Positions 45,947 through 52,868 of a stretch of DNA of 64,000 nt are shown in pieces. Position numbers and translations under genes: made by a program. Position 1 is the stretch's first letter. Every line of letters begins with the position of its first letter. Under the pieces are notes generated by a model that was not told the origin of the DNA, made no database searches, and saw nothing but the letters and a program-made list of their open reading frames with translations. This stretch comes from Pedobacter sp. ISL-64 (GTDB taxonomy: Bacteria; Bacteroidota; Bacteroidia; Sphingobacteriales; Sphingobacteriaceae): the NCBI RefSeq assembly GCF_018613605.1, contig NZ_JAGGPU010000013.1, positions 1 through 64,000 of the forward strand. Reading direction: 5' to 3'.

Positions 45947-46114
45947 TCAACGAAGCTTTTTCTTTGTGCGATACTGTCCTTCAAGTTTGTTTTTCAAGAC
46001 TTTTTCGAAATTGACTATAGCATCACAATGCTCGAACAAGGTCGAACTTCCGCGGATTGACTCTACGTAAACGGCAAAAAGCCTTGAAGTTCGACCTCTT
46101 TCATTGAAAGGAGC
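45947..46114 (-). pseudogene. Decayed coding-like remnant, left boundary repeat
   Basis: A 55-codon open stretch without a start codon, ending in TGA. Its translation contains LFEHCDAIVNFEKVLKNKLE and a basic tail YRTKKKLR. The segment at 58306-58422 (same strand) encodes a clearly related tail. The parent family is not recognised. The two copies bracket the 46.3-58.1 kb stress cluster as diverged direct repeats. Confidence 0.55.
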
Positions 46115-46134
46115 TCAAACTCAAGGCTTTTTGC
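46074..46134. terminator. Long near-palindromic hairpin
   Basis: Outer arms GCAAAAAGCCTTGA (46074-46087) and TCAAGGCTTTTTGC (46121-46134) are perfect reverse complements. The inside also pairs in part (CTCTTTCA with TGAAAGGAG), so nearly the whole 61 nt folds back. A T-rich run follows. It lies between the stress cluster and the sigma gene. Confidence 0.7.
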
Positions 46135-46205
46135 TTTTAGCGCATTTTCTATTGAACATCTCAAATATAAACAGAAACGCCTTATTCGCTAAAATAAAGC
46201 AATTA

Positions 46206-46222
46206 ACAGTTCGATCCTGCTC
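46206..46222 (+). other. tRNA T-arm-like fragment
   Basis: ACAGTTCGATCCTGCTC matches the T arm of the tRNA at 36396-36469 (16 of 17 bases) with no tRNA body upstream. It may be a remnant of a tRNA-targeted insertion. Confidence 0.5.
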
Positions 46223-46317
46223 GGACAGAACTACTCTGCTTTGTTTGACCTTTATACCGAGTAAACGAGTTTAATGGGGATGAAATCAAGGTTAATCTCC
46301 CGTCCGTAGAATATTTA

Positions 46318-46337
46318 GATCAGCCTTTTGGCTGATC
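46318..46337 (-). terminator. Hairpin after the stress-cluster last gene
   Basis: GATCAGCC-TTTT-GGCTGATC, a perfect 8-bp stem, 12 bp after the stop codon at 46350. On the minus strand no strong T run follows, so its strength is uncertain. Confidence 0.5.
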
Positions 46338-46349
46338 CTAAACATGACC

Positions 46350-46778
46350 TTATAGCTGAGGCAAAGCTTGCCGCTTTCTATCCTGAATTAATGCGATAAC
46401 CAGAGAAAATAGTTCTTGCTTGAGTATCCTGTAAGTCGAAGTCAAGTGAAGCATAGTATGTTCCATCTGTTTTTGTCTAATAGCAAGAAGTTCTCCATGG
46501 CCGTCAACAAGATTTTCTGTTTGTCCCTCCAGTACTTTTATGTAATCGATCAGATCCGTATCAGCACTATATTTATCTTGTTCAAGCTGTAAGAATTTTT
46601 TACCGACGGCTTTTAGGTCATCAATATACGCTGGGCCGGAGAGCAATATAAAATGATCATCGAGCAAATGATGAAGAAAAACCATTTCAATTTTAAAAAA
46701 ATCGATGTCTGATGCCCAGTGCTTTGCGATAGCATGATATTGGATATATGCGGGGGAGGTACTATTTATGCTGTTCAT
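46350..46778 (-). CDS. Helical protein of stress cluster, unknown
   Basis: 142 residues, almost entirely predicted alpha-helix with no signal or membrane segment. His-rich patches (FLHHLLDDHFILLSG; EHTMLHLTSTYRIL) recall small four-helix bundles, but no family is recognised. It follows the universal stress protein gene by 21 bp on the same strand and is probably the last gene of that transcript. Confidence 0.75.
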   Translation of the reverse strand: MNSINSTSPAYIQYHAIAKHWASDIDFFKIEMVFLHHLLDDHFILLSGPAYIDDLKAVGKKFLQLEQDKYSADTDLIDYIKVLEGQTENLVDGHGELLAIRQKQMEHTMLHLTSTYRILKQELFSLVIALIQDRKRQALPQL

Positions 46779-46799
46779 TCATGTTTTATTAGGGTGAAA

Positions 46800-47630
46800 T
46801 CAAGAAGGGAATATGAGTATGGGAACGGGATTATACAGCGCGCAATTATCTTTGAAATATTGTTGGGTAAGCAAATTAAAATGAAAATGCTGGTCAACCA
46901 GAACCAAAAGGTCCGCTTTCATTTCGCTAACCATAACTTTCAGTGTGTTGTCAGGTTCGCCTTGATTTAGCATGTTTAGGAAGAGTTTCTTGTAGCCTAT
47001 ATTCAGGCTGACTTCATCATTAAAAACCTCTTCTGCCTGATCGGTCTCCATCAGCGGAAGGCCACTGGCCGAAGCGTGCGCAATAACCAGATTAGCATCC
47101 CAACAGGTGGCAAGGCCTGCCAGAAACTTTACTGTCCTTAGGCCACAGAAACGCAAATCGGTTAAATATACCATCCGTTTGAGCTCATTTTCAGACCATG
47201 AGGAAGGAATGATCATTAGCGGCACCTGAATTTTATGTAGTAGATTATTAATGGCAAGATTAACATTCAGCAAAGCCTGAGGCAGAAATTCATCCAAACC
47301 CTTTATAACCATTAAGATTTCGTTTTCGTTGGCCAGCCTATATAGATCCCCCATTTCAAAAGAAAAACTCAGCTCCTGAATTACGGGTTTAAATCCCGGA
47401 TGAAGCATTTTTCTTTCCAAAAGATTTTTCATCAGCCTGGAATCGATTGCTACAGTATTACTGATCTCTGGAAGCATTTCTGTCCATCCATATTCATCCG
47501 TGGTTAGATTTAGAACGGGTAAATTAGCCAGGATAATATTTACCTCAAGACGTTGTGCCAATACAAGTGCAAATATGGCAGCATGCTCTGATTCTGGACT
47601 ATGATCGTTAATGATGATAATGGATTTCAT
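46800..47630 (-). CDS. Universal stress protein family, two-domain type
   Basis: 276 residues with the UspA-like N-terminus (SIIIINDHSPESEHAAIFAL) and a second half of similar layout (MVYLTDLRFCGLRTVKFLAG; DLLVLVDQHFHFNLL). A glycine-rich ATP-binding G-x2-G-x9-G loop is not clear, so nucleotide binding is uncertain. Two TGA-N6-TCA sites lie 62-95 bp upstream of the start, suggesting direct control by the CRP-type regulator at 57006. Confidence 0.82.
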   Translation of the reverse strand: MKSIIIINDHSPESEHAAIFALVLAQRLEVNIILANLPVLNLTTDEYGWTEMLPEISNTVAIDSRLMKNLLERKMLHPGFKPVIQELSFSFEMGDLYRLANENEILMVIKGLDEFLPQALLNVNLAINNLLHKIQVPLMIIPSSWSENELKRMVYLTDLRFCGLRTVKFLAGLATCWDANLVIAHASASGLPLMETDQAEEVFNDEVSLNIGYKKLFLNMLNQGEPDNTLKVMVSEMKADLLVLVDQHFHFNLLTQQYFKDNCALYNPVPILIFPS

Positions 47631-47691
47631 TTGTTACTTGTTCAAGCTATACGCTGACAACAAAGGTCGGTATAGCTTAAAGCAAATAAAA

Positions 47692-47703
47692 TGATACTGG
47701 TCA
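47692..47703. promoter_or_regulatory. Candidate CRP/FNR-type box 1
   Basis: TGATACTGGTCA has the form TGA-N6-TCA. It lies 62 bp upstream of the Usp start codon and 22 bp (two helical turns) from a second site. Confidence 0.55.
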
Positions 47704-47713
47704 CCTTATTGAT

Positions 47714-47725
47714 TGAGGGTGGTCA
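47714..47725. promoter_or_regulatory. Candidate CRP/FNR-type box 2
   Basis: TGAGGGTGGTCA, form TGA-N6-TCA, sharing the GGTCA half with box 1 and with the site at 52737-52748. Confidence 0.5.
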
Positions 47726-47773
47726 TGACAGGGGAATTTAGTAAGGAAGGATATCGAAATTAACGTATTTTTT

Positions 47774-49429
47774 TTAATCGGCCTGACGGTACATCTGCGT
47801 ATAATAAGCTTCTGCCATTCTCGCTGACTCGAATTCAGGGATAACGCCTTTTATACCACTTTGAACAATATTAAACCACTTTGATGGATCATCATAGTAA
47901 GTAGGCAAAACTGTTTTTTCCAGCGCATCCATTAAGTTGGTATTCTCTTTTTTATCTCTTTCCTCCTCGGATAGCAAACTTTCTGCAGGCTCGATAAGAA
48001 AACAGTTCTCTCCATTCAGCGCAAACTCGGGAATCCATCCATCTGGAATAGAAAGATTAATAGCTCCATTCATAGCCGCTGTCATGCCGCTGGTTCCTGA
48101 AGCTTCCCGGTACATTTTTGGATTATTAAGCCACACATCAGCTCCCTTTTTTAGAAGTGAGGATAAACCGAGTTCATAACCTACCAAAACTGCACAATTA
48201 GGGAACGCCTTTGTTTTATCAATGATCTGATTGAAGATTTGGTTTGCGCCTGTATCTTCTGGATAGGGTTTTCCTGCCCAAATGATCTGGATGGGATATT
48301 TTGAATGCTTTAATAACATCTCGAAACGCGTCCAGTCGTGCATCAGCAGATCTGCTCGTTTATATCCGGCAAAACGCCTGGCCCATACCAGAGTGAGCAC
48401 ATTTTCATCAAATAGCTTTCCTGTCTGATCGGCAACTTGCCGAAACAAGCGTGATTTTAATTCCTTTTTCCGGGCTAAAAACGCCTGTTGGTTATTCTCA
48501 TTTACGCGCTGAGCGATAGCCTTATCCTGCCAGTACTTTTGATTCTGTGCATTGGTTATGGAAACAATCTCACATATCCCATCATAGCCTCCCCACATTT
48601 CGCGGGCAACTTCACCATGAAGTTTGGAAACAGCGTTTGCTTTGCCAGAAAACTTCAATGCTGCCAGCGTGTAATTAAACTTCTCGCCCTCCAGTCCCAG
48701 CACAAATTTAACTTCATGTTCCTGCATATGGTAAAAGAATGACATCTCTTTTAACAACGAAAAATCATGTTCTTCATTACCCGCAAGCTCAGGGGTGTGG
48801 GTTGTAAATCGCATTCTTTTTTTAATCTCTTCGAGATTTTGATACTTTGAATACAGATAAAAATTAAGTGGCACCGCATGCCCTTCGTTCATATGATAAT
48901 AATCTGGCTGCAGGTTGAGCTGATCCAACAGCATTCCCCCACCAATCCCCAGAATGATTGACTGCGCAATCCGGGTGGCCTCGTTTGGGTCGTATAACCG
49001 GTTAGTAATGCTTCTACTTACTTCATCATTTTCAGGAAGATCGGTACTCAGCAAAAATAAAGGTGCGGTGCCAAATGTGGCAGGCCGCAATAAAAATGCT
49101 TTGACTTTAACGATAGCACTATGTACGGGAACAGAAAGAACAATTCCTGTATCTTCCAGAAACGAATAATCCTTTTGAATGAAGGCTGGAACCATATTGT
49201 TATCCTTATCCCTTACCTGGTCATAATAACCGTATTTCCAAAGCATGCCTATGCCTAATAAATTTTGTTTCAATTCGAATGCACTCCGGAGATGGGATCC
49301 GGAGAGAAAACCCAAGCCTCCGCTATAAATTTTAAGGGATTGATCAATGGCAAACTCCATTGAAAAATAGGCTACACTGGTTTGATATTCTGCATTAGGG
49401 CTGTACCCAAAGCGCTCGGTTCTGGTCAT
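47774..49429 (-). CDS. Glycogen/alpha-glucan phosphorylase homologue (GT35)
   Basis: 551 residues, the short GT35 type: SVAYFSMEFAIDQSLKIYSG, NEGHAVPL, TTHTPELAGNEEHDF, ARRFAGYKRADLL, and the C-terminal block REASGTSGMTAAMNGAINLS. In active phosphorylases the residue after GTSGM (or GTGNM) is the Lys that carries PLP; here it is Thr450 (codon ACA read at 48080-48082). Glucan phosphorolysis is therefore uncertain, and another glycosyl transfer is possible. It sits between the BON/phosphoketolase genes and the Usp gene on the same strand, which suggests a role in mobilising stored glucan in stress (inference). Confidence 0.88.
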   Translation of the reverse strand: MTRTERFGYSPNAEYQTSVAYFSMEFAIDQSLKIYSGGLGFLSGSHLRSAFELKQNLLGIGMLWKYGYYDQVRDKDNNMVPAFIQKDYSFLEDTGIVLSVPVHSAIVKVKAFLLRPATFGTAPLFLLSTDLPENDEVSRSITNRLYDPNEATRIAQSIILGIGGGMLLDQLNLQPDYYHMNEGHAVPLNFYLYSKYQNLEEIKKRMRFTTHTPELAGNEEHDFSLLKEMSFFYHMQEHEVKFVLGLEGEKFNYTLAALKFSGKANAVSKLHGEVAREMWGGYDGICEIVSITNAQNQKYWQDKAIAQRVNENNQQAFLARKKELKSRLFRQVADQTGKLFDENVLTLVWARRFAGYKRADLLMHDWTRFEMLLKHSKYPIQIIWAGKPYPEDTGANQIFNQIIDKTKAFPNCAVLVGYELGLSSLLKKGADVWLNNPKMYREASGTSGMTAAMNGAINLSIPDGWIPEFALNGENCFLIEPAESLLSEEERDKKENTNLMDALEKTVLPTYYDDPSKWFNIVQSGIKGVIPEFESARMAEAYYTQMYRQAD

Positions 49430-49577
49430 AGAAAACGTTTTGTTCGTGGATTATTTTATTGGAGAATTAAGAAATTGTTAAAAAGAACCTGTTTATATAT
49501 TCAGGATCAAATCATAAGTTCCTTAAAAGCATTCTACAAAAACCAAACCAATGAACCTGTCCGCACTAAATTGTTCC

Positions 49578-49769
49578 CTATTTTTTAAAGATTTTTTTGA
49601 TAAACCTTCCCAAAGGCAGATATGGCCAGCGCATCATGTTTTTTGAAAGCGCTACAAATAAATACCGGCTGGAGATCCAATTCAATATACCCAATCTAAA
49701 AAGTAAATATCGACGGGACAAGCCGATTCCATTTTCCTTCTCATCATTTCCATTTTCACCAGATTTCAT
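49578..49769 (-). CDS. Small basic protein overlapping the BON gene end
   Basis: 63 residues: polar acidic start (GENGNDEKENGIGL), then a hydrophobic-aromatic middle (RRYLLFRLGILNWISSRYLF) and a basic end (GRFIKKIFKK). The start overlaps the last 14 bp of the BON gene, and GAAAGGAGTACTA lies just before the ATG, a strong Shine-Dalgarno unusual for this phylum. That makes translation plausible. No family recognised; possibly a small membrane-associated peptide. Confidence 0.55.
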   Translation of the reverse strand: MKSGENGNDEKENGIGLSRRYLLFRLGILNWISSRYLFVALSKNMMRWPYLPLGRFIKKIFKK

Positions 49770-50169
49770 TAGTACTCCTTTCAAAGTGCAAATCCGGATG
49801 CAGGGGGCCTATGAGATGCATAGGTTGGTCATTATCATTTTTATAAGCATGCTTACTATCCAAGGTCAGGTTTGCGCCCATGTAAACAATCAGGTTGCTT
49901 TTAAATGAAAACCTGACTTCTATTTTCTGAATAACATTTTTTACCCCCTTCACAGATTTTGCGACATGTTCTGCAGCAAGTTTTTTGGCGTAGCTATCCA
50001 CTGATCCTTTAAGGGTCACCAAACCATCTTCCACCGAAATCTCTATTTTCTCTACACCTATAAGGGAATCGGTCGTGATAGCCAGTCTAACCTCCTCCGC
50101 TAATTTTTTATTCTTTTTTTTCATTATAATTTCCATTATCAATGGGCCAAATTTGCTCCTTCTCATCAT
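49756..50169 (-). CDS. BON-domain protein
   Basis: 137 residues. One BON domain (about 20-90: VRLAITTDSLIGVEKIEISV, VSVEDGLVTLKGSV-like strand, AAEHVAKSVKGVKNVIQKIEV), a fold linked to membrane or phospholipid binding and often stress-induced. No export signal is visible, so it is probably cytoplasmic. The C-terminal tail (HAYKNDNDQPMHLIGPLHPD) is not typical of the family. The start overlaps the phosphoketolase stop by 4 bp (ATGA), so the two are translationally coupled. Confidence 0.85.
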   Translation of the reverse strand: MMRRSKFGPLIMEIIMKKKNKKLAEEVRLAITTDSLIGVEKIEISVEDGLVTLKGSVDSYAKKLAAEHVAKSVKGVKNVIQKIEVRFSFKSNLIVYMGANLTLDSKHAYKNDNDQPMHLIGPLHPDLHFERSTNEIW

Positions 50170-52544
50170 AATATTTTGTTTATTTTATCTGCGCACTTGA
50201 ATCTCCAGTTTTTTATTTCTGGCATATCATCAAGATGTACACCTATGTATTCTTTATGGCTGGCTAATTTATCCTCACAAAAACGGATGAACTCATCGGC
50301 CTGTTGCTGGAACCGGGGAACGCGTTTAACCGTTTCCATAGCTAAATGATACCGGCTCATCTGATTTAATACTACCATATCAAATGGTGTGGTGGTTGTT
50401 CCTTCCTCCATAAATCCGCGGACATGAAACCGTGCGGGATCCGGGCGTCCATGAACCAGATCATGAATAATACGGACGTAACCATGGAATGCAAAAATCA
50501 CAGGGGCAGCATCGGTAAACAGGTCTTCAAAATATTCATCACTTAATCCATGTGCATGATATGCTCTTGGAGAAAGGGCCATTAAATCAACCACATTAAC
50601 AACTCTTACCCGAAGCTCAGGTAAGTGTGTGCGAAGAATTTCGGCGGCTGCGATAGTTTCCTGGGTGGGTACGTCTCCGGCGCATGCCAGAATCACCTCA
50701 GGTTCGCCAAAATCATTTCCAGCCCATTTCCAAACAGATGCCCCTTTTTCGCAATGCGCTACAGCTTCTTCCATCCCTAACCATTGCAGCTCAGGCTGTT
50801 TCCCTGCAACCACAACATTAACATAATTTTTACTTCTCAGACAATGATCCATTACAGATAACAGCGTATTGGCATCGGGCGGTAAATAAATCCTGATTAC
50901 GCTGCTTTTTTTATTGACCACCGTATCAATAAATCCTGGCCCCTGATGACTATAACCATTATTATCCTGTCTCCATACATGAGAAGTTAACAGATAGTTT
51001 AACGAAGCTATTGGCTTACGCCAAGGGATTTCCTGAGTAGTCTTTAACCATTTTGCATGCTGGCTAACCATGGAATCGACAATGGTTACGAAAGCTTCAT
51101 AACAAGGAAACAGGCCATGCCTGCCCGTTAACAGATAACCTTCTAGCCAGCCCTCGCAAAGGTGCTCGCTCAATACTTCCATTACCCTTCCATCTGGAGA
51201 TAATTTATCATCAGTACCGATAATTTTCTCCATGAAGCATCGGTCAGTCACCTGAAAAACGGCCTCTAATCTATTAGAGTTCGTCTCATCTGGACAGAAC
51301 AATCTAAAATTCTTATTGGCTGCATTCATGGTAAATATTTCACGCAAAAACTTACCTAGATTCCGGGTGCTTTCTGCCTGGATTGTTCCCGGATGCGCTA
51401 CTTTGATCCCGTAGTGTTTGAAGTCTGGCAGAATAAGATCCTTTAACAATACTCCCCCGTTTGCATAAGGTAATGCGCTCATTCTTTTATCCCCAACAGG
51501 CGAGAGGCTGCGGAGGTCAGCGTTTAGTGTACCGTGCTCATCAAAGAGCTTCTCCGGCTCATAGCCGCGCATCCATACCTCAAGGGCTTGCAATTTCTCA
51601 GGGTTCTCCTTAACTCCGGCCAACGGAACCTGATGCGAACGGAACGATCCCTCGATGGGCAGATTATTCCAGGATTTAGGTCCGGTCCACCCCTTGGGCG
51701 TTCTTAAAATAATCATAGGCCATTTTCTTTGGTGGATTATACCTTCAGCCCTGGCATTGTACTGGATTTTTCTGATCTTATCATAAACGATATCAAATGT
51801 AGAAGACAGCTGACGGTGAACATTGTGCGGGTATTCTCCTTCAACGAAAAACACCTCATATCCATATCCTTTGAATAGTTCACTTAAAGCGGTATCATCC
51901 ATGCGGGAAAATATTGTAGGACTTGCTATTTTGTATCCGTTTAGGTGAAGTATTGGCAACACCGCGCCATCTCTTGCAGGATTTAAAAAAGCAACTGAAT
52001 TCCAGCTTGCTGCCAGAGGGCCTGTTTCTGCCTCTCCGTCACCGATTACGCAGGCGGCAATCAGGTTTGGGTTATCAAATACAGCGCCGAAAGCATGCAT
52101 CAGGGAATAGCCCAATTCACCGCCCTCATTGATTGATCCTGGTGTGTGGGCACTTACATGACTGGGAATTCCTCCAGGAGTAGAAAACTGTCTGAAAAGT
52201 TTAAGCATACCTTCCTCATCCATCGTTACCTCAGGAAAAAGTTCGGTATACGTACCCTCCAGATAAGTATGGGCTACTACTGCGGGTGCTCCATGACCAG
52301 GACCGCACACATATAGCACATCCGCATCCGTATCTTTTATCAACCGGTTCAGGTGGACATAAATAAGGTTTAAACCAGGAGAAGTGCCCCAATGACCAAG
52401 CAGTCTTGGTTTAATGTCGTCTGGTGTAAGCGGGTTGCGCATTAGCGGATTGGCCTGTAAATAAATCTGACCAGCAGATAAGTAATTTACCGCTTGCCAA
52501 TATTGATGTATTTTATCGATTACTGCTTCTGAAATTTCTTGCAT
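50166..52544 (-). CDS. xfp: Xylulose-5-P/fructose-6-P phosphoketolase
   Basis: 792-residue TPP enzyme that splits xylulose 5-phosphate or fructose 6-phosphate with phosphate to give acetyl-phosphate and a shorter sugar phosphate. Family motifs: LGHWGTSPGLNLIYVHLNRL at the N-terminus, YVCGPGHGAPA, the TPP motif GDGEAETGPLAASWNS, and the C-terminal FAFHGYVRIIHDLVHGR. It is the first gene of the xfp-BON-small ORF unit. The 324-bp upstream region holds a TGA-N6-TCA site. No acetate kinase gene is nearby, so acetyl-phosphate must be used by an enzyme encoded elsewhere. Confidence 0.96.
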   Translation of the reverse strand: MQEISEAVIDKIHQYWQAVNYLSAGQIYLQANPLMRNPLTPDDIKPRLLGHWGTSPGLNLIYVHLNRLIKDTDADVLYVCGPGHGAPAVVAHTYLEGTYTELFPEVTMDEEGMLKLFRQFSTPGGIPSHVSAHTPGSINEGGELGYSLMHAFGAVFDNPNLIAACVIGDGEAETGPLAASWNSVAFLNPARDGAVLPILHLNGYKIASPTIFSRMDDTALSELFKGYGYEVFFVEGEYPHNVHRQLSSTFDIVYDKIRKIQYNARAEGIIHQRKWPMIILRTPKGWTGPKSWNNLPIEGSFRSHQVPLAGVKENPEKLQALEVWMRGYEPEKLFDEHGTLNADLRSLSPVGDKRMSALPYANGGVLLKDLILPDFKHYGIKVAHPGTIQAESTRNLGKFLREIFTMNAANKNFRLFCPDETNSNRLEAVFQVTDRCFMEKIIGTDDKLSPDGRVMEVLSEHLCEGWLEGYLLTGRHGLFPCYEAFVTIVDSMVSQHAKWLKTTQEIPWRKPIASLNYLLTSHVWRQDNNGYSHQGPGFIDTVVNKKSSVIRIYLPPDANTLLSVMDHCLRSKNYVNVVVAGKQPELQWLGMEEAVAHCEKGASVWKWAGNDFGEPEVILACAGDVPTQETIAAAEILRTHLPELRVRVVNVVDLMALSPRAYHAHGLSDEYFEDLFTDAAPVIFAFHGYVRIIHDLVHGRPDPARFHVRGFMEEGTTTTPFDMVVLNQMSRYHLAMETVKRVPRFQQQADEFIRFCEDKLASHKEYIGVHLDDMPEIKNWRFKCADKINKIL

Positions 52545-52868
52545 GGTATTTTGGATTTAAGCTTTAAACATGTATTGTTTTAAGCTTCATGGATAATGAT
52601 TCGATAGGTTTTTATCCAAGTGTATATAGATCTGGCAATAAAAATTAAGACTAATAAAAAACTACATATCAAGTCGCTATATCATTCTAATCTGGTATGT
52701 TTAATCAAATATCCTCAACTATTCTGGGCCAAGAAATGATAGCGGTCATGTTTAATAGAGATGTTGATCCTAAAATAGAAGATCAAGACTGGCAAGCATG
52801 TTATTTAGCAGGTAACTTATATAGCCCGTTCGTGGTTTATTTGTAGGTACTAATTGTTACTGTATGGA
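52545..52868. promoter_or_regulatory. xfp upstream region with inverted repeats
   Basis: 324 bp without a gene. Besides the TGA-N6-TCA site at 52737-52748 it holds a perfect inverted repeat TTGATC (52764-52769) / GATCAA (52781-52786) with an 11-bp spacer. Promoter elements are not clear. Confidence 0.45.
52737..52748. promoter_or_regulatory. Candidate CRP/FNR-type box upstream of xfp
   Basis: TGATAGCGGTCA, form TGA-N6-TCA, closely like TGATACTGGTCA upstream of the Usp gene. It lies 193 bp from the xfp start codon, so a distal promoter would be needed. Confidence 0.5.

Noticed and set aside
46206..46222. A second tRNA gene
   Set aside because: Only a T-arm-like fragment; no D arm or anticodon arm upstream.
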